The notes: generated by a model not told the origin, from the letters alone. Shown: positions 47,978-58,690, numbered from the stretch's first letter. The stretch is DNA of 64,000 bases from Capillidium heterosporum (GCA_016630905.1 WBMQ01000002.1:2046001-2110000), one strand, 5' to 3'. Made by a program: numbers and translations.

Positions 47978-48721
47978 CTATTCCGCCAACTTCAACTTCT
48001 CCAACTCCTTACTAACCATATCCTCAAAATACTGGTTGTCAAAGCCGTTGGAGCTCTTCAACTTCTCGATGTTACGTTCGAAGCTCTTGAGCTGCTTCTG
48101 CCTGCCCTTCAAGTCTAAAAATACCTTTTTCTGCAACAAGTTGTTCTTCTCCATGCAGGTATCTAAGAACTGTTGGATCTCATTGCTGGTCTTCAACTCG
48201 GTATCTTGTACACTAGTAGAGTCGAGGCGACGTCGGGCTTCGGCCTTGACCAACAAATAGCTTTTCAAATCCTTGTTAGTATCAATGTACTCAATGACAC
48301 CCATGGGTGCATTATCACCGTGTCTATTGCCATTCTTGAAGACTCGAGTGTAGCCTCCAGCTCTATCTTTGTAGTTTTCAGCCAACTGCTTCAATTTGGG
48401 TACTGTAACATCATGTTCCTAATTATAAACTTAGCTAAAAATACACTTCAACAAATTACTCTTAAAAATGACTTTGCAATGTTCTCACTGTGGACACTAT
48501 CCTTCTTGAAGTAGGTTACCATCTATTTATAGAGTCGTTAATATTTAGCTGGTATATAGTTGGGTTACTTTTTCGGCCAATCGCTGCATAGACTTGGCTT
48601 TGACGTAAGTGGTTTCTATACGACCGTGCTTTATCAATGAGGTGACCATATTCTGCAACATATCCATACGGTGCTGGGAGGTCTTGCGACCCAATTTCTT
48701 CATATGTTTTCCGTGGTACAT
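47978..48721 (-). CDS. Mitochondrial ribosomal protein bL17m
   Basis: Exons 48569-48721, 48460-48522, 47978-48418; 218 residues. The N-terminal part matches bacterial L17: [45 protein letters not shown], then [25 protein letters not shown] and [20 protein letters not shown] long Lys/Glu-rich extension of about 95 residues follows, as in fungal Mrpl8 proteins. It is a large-subunit protein of the mitochondrial ribosome. The start is the ATG at 48721; a second in-frame ATG six codons later is also possible. Introns are 46 and 41 nt. The neighbouring divergent gene also encodes a probable mitochondrial protein. Confidence 0.93.
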
Positions 48722-48985
48722 GTCGCCTCACTCTTCTGAAGTTTGAAAGTTGGTGCTAATTGGAATCTGTTCAAAAAAATTTTGAATTCGGAATCTAAAT
48801 GGTAATTAAAGGCAAACTACCTGCAACACGTAGCTTATTTTGGCAAATAATTCTCTAGCTAACCCAATTCCATTTGCTACCGCATTTCAATTTTGAAGTT
48901 TTGAGGTTACAGATTCCATCCAAATACGATTCGATTTTTAAAGCTTCCAGCATCTCAACAGGACTTATACCAGACAACAATACAA
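48722..48985. promoter_or_regulatory. Shared divergent promoter of bL17m and Cx9C protein genes
   Basis: 264 bp between two divergent start codons of genes with mitochondrial products. No clear TATA box near either start; a bidirectional promoter is inferred from the layout only. Confidence 0.4.
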
Positions 48986-49266
48986 ATGAAACCCAAAGTT
49001 ATCAACAAAGACCGTGTTAACTTGAAGAAATTGGTGAGCGCGACAGCACTATGTAAAGATTCGGTACTATTATATATATTTTTTTATTAAGTGTTTTTTA
49101 AATTTAGGCATTACTCTATGGAAAATGTATAAATCAACACTTTTACGAGATGAGTCAAAACCTATGTCAATCCTACTTTATGGAGTTTAAAGCTTGTGTA
49201 CAGAGCCAGGTAGCTTTTATCTACATATTTTACTCATATGAATTTTAGATGAAAAAGAAATGGTGA
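48986..49266 (+). CDS. Tiny Cx9C protein resembling complex I assembly factor NDUFAF8
   Basis: Three exons: 48986-49033, 49108-49209, 49249-49266; only 55 residues. The introns (74 and 39 nt) have normal GT...AG ends and keep the frame. The product starts MKPKVINKDRVNLKKLALLYGKC and continues with a second Cys in SQNLC and a third in FKAC; the last pair is C-x9-C, followed by a basic end, MKKKW. The phrase YGKC ... NLCQSYFMEFKAC matches the NDUFAF8 pattern YGRC ... DFCxxEFxxLRxC. Such proteins are imported into the intermembrane space or matrix and help build complex I. The final exon codes for five residues only, so splicing should be confirmed. It is convergent with the SM gene. Confidence 0.72.
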
Positions 49267-49392
49267 ATTCGATATTGAAAGATCGACTCTATGTGTTTTG
49301 CAAAATCATTTAATGACATGTAGGCAAAGTTTAAGCTATAGGAAATAAAAGAGAATACACATTAATTCGAATATCAACAAACAATTTAATAA

Positions 49393-51082
49393 TTAAACTT
49401 TCTTTAGCCAACTTTCCAAATTCAGCTGCATATCTCTACCGATTAACAAAATCTTCTCCTCACCGACCCTTTTGATTCTATCCAATTCAGAGTTGGTACT
49501 ACCACCACAAACTATAATGACAAGTTTACAATTGTTATTGCCATCCTTTAACCTTAGCCTTAAAGGTTCCAGGAAGCTAAGTTGGTATGGGTTTTCTAAA
49601 TTTGCTGGTAATTTTCCCTACAGTTATAAAATAAAATAATTAATCGAATAATACAACTCAAGATACCTTGTAAGATTTGTAGAAAGCTTTAGATACGTTC
49701 GAAACAGTCACTGATATCTCAGTACTCTCAATTTTCATCAGTTTTTCTAATCTAAACCTATCCTCATAAGTAGGCGTATAAAGCGAATTATAAATAATCA
49801 GCAAATTAACTCTCAAATCCAAGTTAATATCCTCATCAACTAACAGACTCAGTAACAGATCTATAGTCTCTTGTTGATTCCCGTATCCATCTAAAAGTTG
49901 CTACAACAAAATTAAAACTATTCCTAAACTGATAGCTTACCTGCTGACAAGCGATAACATTACTTAATCTATTTTTCTCAATGAGAGGATGGATGGAATT
50001 GATTAAGTTAAACTGCGTTTCGAACTGCTTCTTGATCTTTGTCACCTTTGGTAAGTCTAGTACCGCCTTCTTAAGCTGCTCGACATCGGCTTTCTTCTCA
50101 CCTCCATCCTTTCCTTTGTCCTTACTATAAAAAATTAGTAACTGTGAACATAATTAATAAAATTTACCCTAGAAGGTAGTGAATTGCGTTCAAATTGGGC
50201 TTCATCAGTAGTTGAAATTCAGACTTCAAGTCTTTAACAGCTTCCAAGTAGTTCTGTAAACCATACTTTATAAAAACTTCATCTTGGTAGTCAACCTCAG
50301 CTTCCATTTCTGACATGCTATATAATATAAGTACTAACATTTATATGCTATATTTACTTTTCATGCTTTAAAAAGTAGCCTATAGTGTTGCTATAACTAA
50401 AATCGAAAAGCAAAGGTTGTATTTGGTCAAATTTTCGATCAAAGATTACTAATTCAACCTCCTCGCTACTAGATCCACTTATCAAACTATTGTCTTCCAA
50501 CAAATTTTGCGATTCCAACCAATATTTCTTAAAACTACTATAGATATCAGGTCTATATACATCGTCATCGAACATCAATTTCGGCGTCAGCTTCAAAATC
50601 GTGAATAGCTGCACTAGAAGCTGACCAATATCTTCATCACTAAACATATCATCGCCTTTACCATCACTCAAGTAAAAGTTGTTGAAAATATCAACATAAA
50701 AAGTTAAAGGGAACTCCAACAGCGTCTTGACTTTATCAGCATTGAGCTTGGCCAAAGTTTCCAAATTTTGTTCCAGTAGAACGGTAGTAAATATAAAATG
50801 AAACTCAGTGTAAAAATTGTTGGTACTATCCTTAGACAACAATTCCAGATTGGCCGAGCTACTCTGTATTAAATATATGGCGGAAAGTTGTAGGTTACTT
50901 CGGTTGTTCTCCAAAAGTTCGATATGGGTAATCTTCAAATTCTCCAATAATTCTTTGGTCAAGATCCGTATTACTATTGGTTTGTTGACTTGGTCAATAA
51001 CTAGTATCTTGTAGGTAGTCGAGGTCTTGATTTCGGTTATTAGCTCGACCAACCGGTCCTGTAAGGTTGCTACGAGATCCAT
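49393..51082 (-). CDS. Sec1/Munc18 (SM) family vesicle-fusion protein
   Basis: Five exons: 50358-51082, 50168-50317, 49941-50124, 49667-49900, 49393-49617; 505 residues. The N-terminus (MDLVATLQDRLVELI..., YKILVIDQ) has the Sec1 domain-1 pattern. The best landmark is ELVIFDRKFDQIQPLLFDFSYSN, the SM signature xVILDRxxDxxxPLLHxfTYQ. The helical region around KKADVEQLKKAVLDLPKVTKIKKQF corresponds to the domain 3 end, and KLVIIVCGGSTNSELDRIKR near the C-terminus matches the SM motif hVxhxGGxTxxEh. SM proteins bind syntaxin SNAREs and drive membrane fusion; the N-terminus is most like Sec1 (exocytosis), but Sly1 or Vps45 cannot be excluded. It is somewhat short for the family (about 580-650). Confidence 0.85.
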
Positions 51083-51288
51083 TTTGATGTAGAAAATTGA
51101 AACGTCAAAATTGAACTGATTGAAATTTCATATTACCATTCCTCTCATAGGGAAAATTACGTATAGCTTTAAGCAATTTTTCAAACCGTATTCATCCAAT
51201 TAATTGGATGGAAGATGACGAAAAGCACCTACCACTAAAGAACAAGAGGCAAATTTTTCTCGAAATAAACCTTTCTATAAGTAGGATA
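51083..51288. promoter_or_regulatory. Divergent promoter of SM protein and HMP kinase genes
   Basis: Only 125-206 bp separates the two starts, depending on which ATG of the kinase gene is used. A short near-palindrome, CCAATTAATTGG, lies at 51196-51207, directly before the upstream ATG. Confidence 0.4.
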
Positions 51289-52225
51289 ATGACAGTAGCT
51301 TACCCTAAAGTGATGACGATAGCCGGTTCTGACCCAAGTGGAGGGGCCGGCATACAAGCCGATCTAAAAACATTCACTGTTTTAAAGTGTTACGGAACCT
51401 CAACTATTACTTCAATAACTGTACAGAATACTCTGGGAGTACAAAGTAGTATAAATTTAGATTTAGATACCATTGGGAAGCAGTTTCTAGCTATTTATGA
51501 GGATGTCGGTTGTTCTTCGGTGAAAACAGGTACATATTTATATATTTTCAATAATTTGTACTCTGTTTTTAATTAATTATTTTTTATAAAAGGTATGTTA
51601 GCCACCAAAGATATCATAGACCTAGTCCAAAATCTACTAACCAAAAACCCAATACAAAACTACGTCTTAGACCCAGTTATGGTCTCAACTTCTGGACATA
51701 AGTTATTGGCTGACGACGCCATAGAAACTTTAAAATCAACTTTAATCCCTCTAGCAACAATTATTACACCCAACTTGGATGAAGCCGAAGTCTTGATCGA
51801 TTTCAAAGTGGAAAGTTTAGCCGACATGGAGCTAGCTTGTAAAAAGTTGTTTGAACTAGGTCCCAAGTACGTACTACTTAAAGGGGGACATTTGGTGTTC
51901 CGTAAAGGGTACAGTCAAAACAGTAAAGTAGTAGATTTGCTTTATGACGGCAAAAATTTAATAAAGTTTGAAAATGACTTTATTGAAACTACGAATACTC
52001 ATGGTTCGGGATGTACTTTGTCGGCTGCTATATGTTCCTACTTGGGGTTGGGGCATGAAGGTAATATTTATATACAAATATTGATACTCAAATACTATTC
52101 ATTTTTATATTTTAGTGGAGAAGGCTGTTAAATTGGGTATTCAGTTCTGTCATCAAGGTATCGCTCAAGCTTTTAAAGTTGGTAGTGGGAATGGCCCTTT
52201 AAATCACATGCATTCATTAAAATGA
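51289..52225 (+). CDS. Hydroxymethylpyrimidine (phosphate) kinase, ThiD/Thi20-type
   Basis: Exons 51289-51529, 51593-52060, 52116-52225; 272 residues. It phosphorylates HMP and HMP-P for thiamine synthesis. Family motifs: MTIAGSDPSGGAGIQADLKTF at the N-terminus, YGTSTITSITVQNT, DPVMVSTSGHKLL, TIITPNLDEAEVL, KYVLLKGGH and the NTHGSGCTLSAAI anion hole/catalytic loop near residue 215. The C-terminal exon finishes the ribokinase fold (VEKAVKLGIQFCHQG). No TenA domain follows, unlike yeast Thi20/Thi21. An in-frame ATG at 51208 would add 27 residues with Lys/Leu-rich character; the ATG at 51289 is preferred because the family starts here. Confidence 0.93.
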
Positions 52226-52493
52226 TACCGCTGTTATCATATCTACTTTTAAATATTGCTAAAAAATATTTAGATTCGTCCATAGTTATTTATTATTCGT
52301 AACTTCCCCATATTCAATGCTAAAGTTTATTAATACTTATTTCATCAATATATTCTTGAATATTTATTGTAAATGCTAGTGCAATTAGTGATACAATTCG
52401 ATATATATGGCTTTACATCAGTATTAAATTCTGATCACTTAAGTAGCTGATTGAATATAAATCTATAACTGATGTTTAGAATCATATACATAT

Positions 52494-52503
52494 CACTATA
52501 GTG
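52494..52503. promoter_or_regulatory. Perfect palindrome CACTATAGTG in promoter A
   Basis: A 10-bp palindrome 10 bp before the TATA box (TATATAAA, 52513-52520), conserved in units B (56864-56873) and C (61669-61678). It could bind a dimeric regulator, or may simply be conserved through recent duplication. Confidence 0.4.
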
Positions 52504-52553
52504 TTCCAAAGATATATAAAGCCACCGAAATAAAAGTGGTAGGAACCATTAAA

Positions 52554-52940
52554 ATGTCTATTAAGTCAATCCTCACTTCATTGTTTTTAGTAGGATCCAC
52601 TGTAGCCTTGCCAGCTAGCTACCCCACGCAACTAAAAGCCGCTTCCAATCCGACTCGAGGTGCTGGAAGTTTGCACCGTAGATGTGATGACATCTGTTAT
52701 GGGCCTAGGTTTGGCTGTGGAAGTTGCAGCCTTGGATGTGGAGATTGTGGTTGTGGAGGATGGGGTAGATACTGTGATCCAATCGTTGCTGGAAACTCCT
52801 ACTGGACCTCTGGTGACTGCTTCAACTGCAATGACTACAACCACAACTGCAATGCAGCCGCCTTCTGTGACAGCGAGTGCTGCAATAACATCAACTCCAA
52901 TTGCTGCAAAAGTGCCAACAACAATCTGTTCATTGCCTAA
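52554..52940 (+). CDS. Secreted cysteine-rich protein, copy A
   Basis: Single exon, 128 residues. Residues 1-19 are a signal peptide (MSIKSILTSLFLVGSTVAL, cleavage after ALPA or near it). Residues about 20-43 form a propeptide ending in HRR, a likely Kex2-type dibasic site. The mature part (44-128, 85 residues) has 16 Cys, an even number allowing eight disulfides, many Gly and Asn, and paired CC at two sites near the end. The pattern C-x3-C-x6-C-x2-C-x3-C-x2-C-x-C does not match a family I recognise. Small, secreted, Cys-rich and multi-copy is the profile of fungal effectors or antimicrobial proteins; that is inference. An in-frame ATG six codons upstream (52536 frame) is not needed, as the other copies lack it. 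Confidence 0.85.
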   Translation: MSIKSILTSLFLVGSTVALPASYPTQLKAASNPTRGAGSLHRRCDDICYGPRFGCGSCSLGCGDCGCGGWGRYCDPIVAGNSYWTSGDCFNCNDYNHNCNAAAFCDSECCNNINSNCCKSANNNLFIA

Positions 52941-53450
52941 AGTTCTTTTATTGGAAACATTTACATTGAATGTAACCCATTATTGAATAAATACCATATC
53001 TTATAATGTGTTTTATGGCTTAAATAGTGTTTTAAAAGCATTTATATTTCTCAAATTGGAAAGTATGGATACCACCTTGATCAAAAATTTAGGTGGTATT
53101 AAGTTTAATTGTAAAGCTTACCAGAGTAATACATATCTTTATAGATAGTAAATATAACAAAACTATATAATATTAAATTTATTGGGAATTCTTTTCCCAT
53201 ATCTCACCTTTGAATACAATCAAAACTGTTGTTATTCCTACAGAAACAGAAATGTCACTTCTATATACTACGATAAATTACCATGGATTGATTGCCAGTT
53301 TCTTTTCCAATATCCTATCTTATTCAAGAAAATTTTGGTTATTCCATTACCAATGATTGGCTTAATTTATTTGACTTGCTTATTTCATTGCAGCCTTCAA
53401 GTTTAGTTCAATCAGTTTTCCAAAGTTCAACTTCCCTCATTATATTTAAA
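52941..53450. other. Intergenic
   Basis: Poly(A) signal AATAAATA (52985-52992) of the Cys-rich gene; the rest is AT-rich with chance frames (53182-53406). Confidence 0.5.
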
Positions 53451-53896
53451 ATGAATACATGGACGACCAAAGAGGATATCAAATTACTAAATATACTTTC
53501 CAAATATAAACCTACCGGTAAGATTTACAACACAATTTCCATTTTAAACTAACTTTTAGTCTACTTTTGATAAAATAGGTATCCATAAACATTTCCGTAT
53601 GGTATGTATACTACAGGAGTTCAATAAAGATAACTTGGAACCGAGAACAAGTCAAGAAATTTGGGATCATATCGAAGAGTTCTACGATTTGGATGCAATT
53701 GATGAAATAGTAATAGTTTATTGATAATTTTTATTTAGTTTTGTAATTATAGGAGTACGAACCTGCTAACGAATGGAACGTCTTGAAAGGGAGGCATTTA
53801 AATTTGGAGGAAGTTAGGGAGTTTCAACTACCAGCTTGGATAAAGAACGTCAAGCATGATAGACCTAGGACACGATCGGCTTCTTATAGAAAATAA
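53451..53896 (+). CDS. EAF7: Eaf7-like subunit of the NuA4 histone acetyltransferase
   Basis: Exons 53451-53517, 53579-53709, 53753-53896; 113 residues. It has the Eaf7/MRGBP domain (CT20): WTTKEDIKLLNILSKYKPTGIHKHFRM at the N-terminus, ILQEFNKD, TSQEIWDHIEEFYDLDAIDEIE, then WNVLKGRHLNLEEVREFQLPAWI. In yeast and animals this domain binds Eaf5/Eaf3 (MRG15) within NuA4. The protein lacks the long acidic/basic C-terminal tail of yeast Eaf7, ending in a basic RPRTRSASYRK, and is thus closer in size to the core domain. Intron phases 1 and 0; both junctions give a continuous frame. Confidence 0.88.
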
Positions 53897-54236
53897 GGTT
53901 CTTTTTTAACTAAGTTTGGCTTGGATGTGCTGAATTGAAGAAGTTGAAGGCTTTGGTCGATGAAAAAGAATAGGTACAAATGTACTTGGAGATCCTAGCT
54001 ATTTCTTTACAGATTTTGTAAATAAAACGTTTTGTTTAATATGATTTAAATGGACTACCTTTTAAGAGTTGAGAATCTTTTGAATTTCTGATTATCATAT
54101 GTTTTCATTTTAAAATATACGGGTTAGCAAATCTTGTTATTAGCATACACTGAAATATATAAAACTCAATTAGTCTAAAAATTAAAAATGCAATAGAGTA
54201 GTCTATTTTGATAGATAGAGGAATGCACTTATACTT
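53897..54236. other. Convergent intergenic region
   Basis: AT-rich 3' flanks; nothing else seen. Confidence 0.5.
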
Positions 54237-55666
54237 TTAAGAGATAAGTGGGACTGATAGGATGGAGGAAACTAAGGAAAGTACAGCGGATATTGTAAAG
54301 TAAACCACTAAGAAGTAATCATAATTTTCGCTATGAAAACTTGCATAAAAGCTTCGGAAGGAAAAGTCGGAAATCAGGCCTAATAGGGTCATCAGGTGGA
54401 GTATGGACTTGTTGTAGCCGGCCAGTTCGAGTACAATCAAATTGAGCAAGATGATGGGGATAGAGCCTATTTGGCTGTAAAGCTTGTTACAGTCGTACCT
54501 TTTACTTTCAGCCGTGACTACAGTAGTAGATTTGTCATTAGATACTTGAGCCTTAAGTCCACCGCTAATTCCATCTACGAATCTTTTAGGATAGGGCTTC
54601 ATCTCGTATCCAAAGAAACGTAACTTCTTTTCAGCGATGAAGTAGATTAGATATCCGAATGAAAGGAGCGAGGTATAGAAGGTTGTGACGGGGATGGGAG
54701 AAAAACCAATGTCGGAGAGAAAGTAACTTAAAGCGTTGTCCTGAGCTTTAAGCTGGGCGCCGATGTTTCGTAAAAGTTGACCTTGAGTCTGAGAGCTTTT
54801 TAATGCTTTATCCAAGACATTAACCAATTTAACGGCATCGAGATCCTTCTCAGTAATCTTTGAAATCGAGACAATCCTCTTTGGAAGCCACCTACGTCCA
54901 TTTGTATAATTCTCTACATTTGATTTCAAGTCCTTGAGATCGATTTTTTGAACGGTATCTAAAATCGTACCGATGGCGTACTGTAGCTTGCTGTCGTATT
55001 TACTAGACCCGATCTTTTCCAAAACCTTTTGAACCTTGCTCTTCTCAACCTCAAAATCCACTACTTGAACCTTGAATAGTTTTGATTTAAACCTGTTCCA
55101 ACCAATACTGATATCGACTTTGAGTGCCTGATATGTTTTTGAAGGTGTGGCTTATCCAGTCGTAAAGGCTGTAAACGTTGTCATTAAGGTTGGAGAATAG
55201 AAATTTATAGTCGTTCCTGCTTGAAGTGCATACTTTGTCTTTGATCGCTTCTTTTGGACTGTTGTGGACGTTATTGGAAGTACCTTTTGGCTTGTAGAAG
55301 TTGAAAAACTTTATTTGGATCTCCTCGTTAGTTAGCTCCTCTTTCCTTTTTTTCTTCGTTATGGACGCACTCGGTATTCCCTGTAAGCCTACATATATTC
55401 TTTACGGTCATTCTCTTAATATAGCTAGCTGCACTAAAGATGCCTTCGTTGATTTTCTTTCCGATACTGATGGCACTACCTTTGATATTCTCCAAACTTT
55501 TAGCCATAGCACCTTCACCTTGAAGGAATTCCCTGAAGCCATCTACATTTTCTATATCTTCTTCGAAATCTTGATGGGGTTCTACAACTACATAGATGAT
55601 TTCTGGGATATTAGTTTCAGTGTTGATATCGTAGCTGTTATCTTGGGATTTTTTGTCTGCTTCCAT
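54237..55666 (-). CDS. Unknown membrane protein of about 475 residues, two apparent +1 insertions
   Basis: Three minus-strand frames follow each other: one from ATG 55666 to a stop at 55328, a second to a stop near 55090, and a third to 54237. Each switch falls at a run of A (minus strand): A7 at 55347-55353 and A5 at 55136-55140. One base fewer at each site joins all three without a stop, and the joins read smoothly (EEKKRKEELTNEE and SHTFKTYQALKVD). The N-terminus is acidic and polar; the middle is Lys-rich and helical; the C-terminal third has hydrophobic segments (FGYLIYFIAEK, IPIILLNLIVLELAG, LHLMTLLGLISDF, YFLVVYFTISAVLSLVSSIL). A PEX11-like architecture is conceivable but not shown. 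The cause is indel errors or a young pseudogene. No ATG precedes the third frame alone. Confidence 0.6.
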
Positions 55667-56370
55667 AATAAAATTAGAAGATGTAAATTTGAAAAGCTTG
55701 GAAAGCAGGATTGAAGTCTTTGTGTATAAATACAGTGTACACGTCGTTCAAATCATCCATCCCTGAAGTTGTAATGACTAATATGGGAAGAAAATAATAA
55801 TTCGTAGCGTCTAGCAAATGACATCTAGGTGATTTGATATAGAGCTAACTTGATTGGAGAGCCCTAAATCATAAAAATGCTGTAAATATGGCAAATTTCA
55901 TTATCATCTTTTACGTCACCTATTCAAAGTATTTTAAAAGTGGTGGATATCAATTTTGTGAACAAAGATGCCATAGAGATTGAGTACAAAGGATTGAAAT
56001 AAAGCTTAAAAGTTAGCAATTATGTCAAGTGTAGAGTTCCTTTGATGCTGTAGTGCATTCTTTTATCTATTTCAATGCCACAGATGTATTGGAAATAAAT
56101 TTCTTGGGATTCGTTTGTAACAAAGTTGATTTCTTTTGGTTTAGTGGATTCTTGTAAAGTTCTGGTTCCAATTTCCAACCTTACTGATCAAGGATTAAAT
56201 ATTTTACTATATTAGCTTCCTAGAACTGGTGTATATAGTCTGGAGCTACCTTGCATCAATTCAGTTCTATATAGTCAAAGGTATCTTAGCTAGTAGTATA
56301 TTTTTAGTCTATCAGTTAAGCTTGTAAAGTAAATATATTTATAAGCTAACGTTTTAAAAATGGTATAGGA
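55667..56370. other. No supported gene
   Basis: Upstream region of the unknown membrane protein and 3' flank of Cys-rich unit B. AT-rich. Confidence 0.45.
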
Positions 56371-57014
56371 TGTGATATTTATTCAATAATGGGTTACATT
56401 CAATGTAAATGTTTCTAATAAGAGAACCTTAGGCAATGAACAGATTGTTGTTGGCACTTTTGCAGCAATTGGAGTTGATGTTATTGCAGCACTCGCTGTC
56501 ACAGAAGGCGGCTGCATTGCAGTTGTGGTTGTAGTCATTGCAGTTGAAGCAGTCACCAGAGGTCCAGTAGGAGTTTCCAGCAACGATTGGATCACAGTAT
56601 CTACCCCATCCTCCACAACCACAATCTCCACATCCAAGGCTGCAACTTCCACAGCCAAACCTAGGCCCATAACAGATGTCATCACATCTACGGTGTAAAC
56701 TTCCAGCACCTCGAGTCGGATTGGAAGCGGCTTTTAGTTGCGTGGGGTAGCTAGCTGGCAAGGCTACAATGGATCCTACTAAAAACAATGAAGTGAAGAT
56801 TGACTTAATAGACATTTTATGGTTCTACCACTTTTATTTCGATGGCTTTATATATCTTTGGAACACTATAGTGATATGTATATGATTCTAAACATCAGCT
56901 ATAGATTTATATTCGATCAGCTACTTAATAGGTTATATAGCTTAATCAATAATCGATTATATCGATATTTTCTATCAAAATTTAGTTGTAACATAAACTG
57001 CCAAGCCAATCAAA
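56371..57014 (-). repeat. Duplicated unit B (inverted)
   Basis: Inverted relative to units A and C. Shares with C the extra upstream segment containing TATCGATATAATCGATTA (a partly palindromic phrase) and GATTGGCTTGGCAG. Confidence 0.85.
56429..56815 (-). CDS. Secreted cysteine-rich protein, copy B
   Basis: 128 residues, single exon, minus strand. Differs from copy A by I7F and T16I in the signal peptide; from copy C by I7F and by Leu instead of Pro at residue 27. The mature 85-residue part, with 16 Cys, is identical in all three. TATA box TATATAAA and the palindrome CACTATAGTG stand in the same places upstream. The decayed trypsin gene at 57.1 kb lies head-to-head with it. Confidence 0.85.
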   Translation of the reverse strand: MSIKSIFTSLFLVGSIVALPASYPTQLKAASNPTRGAGSLHRRCDDICYGPRFGCGSCSLGCGDCGCGGWGRYCDPIVAGNSYWTSGDCFNCNDYNHNCNAAAFCDSECCNNINSNCCKSANNNLFIA

Positions 57015-57117
57015 ATCATTTCCAATTTAAAAGCATAGTTTTTATTAAATATCTGATAAATTTAGCTGCCCTAGCTTCTTTTATTAGTGTTCATCACTTA
57101 AAATAAAAACATTAATG

Positions 57118-57730
57118 TTAGTGAAGCCAACCCCAAATACAAATATTAATTTATGGTTTTTATTCAGGAAAAGGTATCATGTCTGGAGCGATATTATACT
57201 CAACAATGTCACCGTACTTACTACCTCCCACTGCTCTTAGGAGTTACTTTTGACTTACATGGTCGACATCCACATTTATAACTTGCAGAAATTGGCTGCT
57301 TCCACCAACAGTCACCCTGAGCACGATATCAAAACTATCAAAATGGTGTCTCTGTTTGGAAATTAACTCAGAATGCTTCCATCAGCGTCAAAAAATTACT
57401 TTGAATGACAGTACCCTTGCCAACTAGGCCGATCTTCATGTTATTATAGCTAAGTGGGGTTCCATTTCCTTCAACGATCCAATTTTCCTAGCTTTAAAAG
57501 AGATATTTACTCCCATTGCTAACAGAAAAATTTGCCAGTTTAATTAGGGGAGAATCGACGTATCGTCTATTCTGCAGATCTGCGCCGTTGGTAAAAGCAG
57601 TAAAACTATACATATCGATAATTAGGAAGATTCCCTCTTTCATTACGCTGGTACTAAGGGTACTATTGTTGATATTACCTTTATTGAACAGAAATGTATC
57701 CACAAAGATGTCTTAACTATTTTCGCTTGT
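57118..57730 (+). pseudogene. Decayed trypsin-like protease gene (copy 1)
   Basis: Shifted and stop-containing frames recall the intact trypsin at 60558: KYHVWSDIILNNVTVLTTSHCS corresponds to the strand ending in TAAHC, VDIHIYNLQKLAAS to NVHRHNLQSTAA, VSLFGN-stop-LRMLPSASV to VSVWKLAQSASV, and ICAVGKSSKTIHIDN-stop-EDSLFHYAGTKGTIVDITF to the CNGDSGGP region. The catalytic Ser motif is lost. The signal peptide and IVGG activation site were not found. It is a clear but old relic. Confidence 0.75.
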
Positions 57731-57874
57731 ATTTCAATTTTCGCCCTGTTCATTGAGAAATCATTTTGATAGACTTGATTACTAATAAGCCTATAGGAGT
57801 ATACTGGCTTTAATAAACTTTTGAAGATGTGTTAAAAATGAATTTAAAGACAGATGTTGGAAATGTACTTTAGT

Positions 57875-58690
57875 TTATTGTAGTAGATGCTTGGAAAGGA
57901 ACTTGATGGTGATATCGATGACTTCGTTGGCTCGTTGCTTATTGACAGGGTCGTCAAAGTTCCCACGTGAGGCGGAGAAGCCATGGAACATGTCGGTGAA
58001 GTCGTGAACCGTACTCTCTGAAGCAGCCTTTGAGCTTAGATTACTGAATCCACCAATCTACGACGAATAGATATTAGAAATAGGTCGACTAAAACAATTT
58101 ACCATATCCTTCTCACCATCCGAAGCTACCACCGAAATGGGAATCTTATAGTCCTTGAAGTCATCTACCTTTATAATGGAAGGATGAATCAGAACCCCAG
58201 CCGAGAACAGTGGGTTATTCTCCTTGGCGATACTTGAGATTCCAAAGGCACCCCAACAGAACCCGAAGGCACCAACTTTATCTTCATGTTTCAAGTTGAA
58301 GTGGTTGAATACCTTTTCTAAATCGGGTTTTATGTGACCTTCGTAGGTATAGCTTTTGGCCCAGGTGTACAGCTTTTCTACGCTATAAAATATTTAGGTT
58401 GATGAGTTGGGTCGAATTTACCTCTTAAATGGAAAGTCGTTAAAGTCCCAAGGCTCACCTCTAAAGAAGTCGGGGACTATTACCCTAAATCCAGCATCGG
58501 CTATCAAATCACTGAACTGGAAGGTATTATTGTGGAACCCAAATATGTCGTATAGGGCAATGACTGTACGTTTGGCGTCATCGGCACCGGTAATGTAAAT
58601 TTCGATGTCGTCGATCTTTTGGACTTTACCTCTTGGTGTGTAGGTTGAAGTTACTGGTGGTGTGTTGCAGCAGGCTTTAGTGAAACTCAT
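57875..58690 (-). CDS. Dienelactone hydrolase-family protein
   Basis: Exons 58422-58690, 58103-58382, 57875-58057; 243 residues. It is an alpha/beta hydrolase with the DLH layout: IYITGADDAKRTVIALYDIFGFHNNT near the N-terminus, ADAGFRVIVPDFFRGEPW, catalytic Cys in GAFGFCWGAFG (family G-x-C-x-G), Asp in VVASDGEKDM and His in MFHGFSASRGNF. Fungal members (such as Aim2) are cytosolic hydrolases of uncertain substrate; some act on lactones from aromatic breakdown. All three catalytic residues are present. Introns 39 and 45 nt. The length is usual. Confidence 0.92.

Larger units (their letters stand above)
52437..53000 (+). repeat. Duplicated unit A carrying the Cys-rich gene
   Basis: About 0.56 kb nearly identical to 56371-57014 (inverted) and 61530-62172 (direct), including promoter, coding region and poly(A) region (AATAAATA). 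Units B and C share about 80 bp more of upstream sequence with each other than with A. Confidence 0.85.

Noticed and set aside
52660-52986. A 108-codon alternative-frame ORF overlapping each Cys-rich gene (also at 56383-56709 and 61833-62159) and an antisense ORF
   Set aside because: They are conserved only because the DNA units are nearly identical; the predicted proteins are low-complexity Val/Thr strings without signal or domain, and the Cys-rich frame has signal peptide, Kex2 site and promoter.
55301-55714. A 137-codon + strand frame that looks like a membrane protein
   Set aside because: It is antisense to the polar N-terminal part of the minus-strand gene; hydrophobicity arises from reading the opposite strand.
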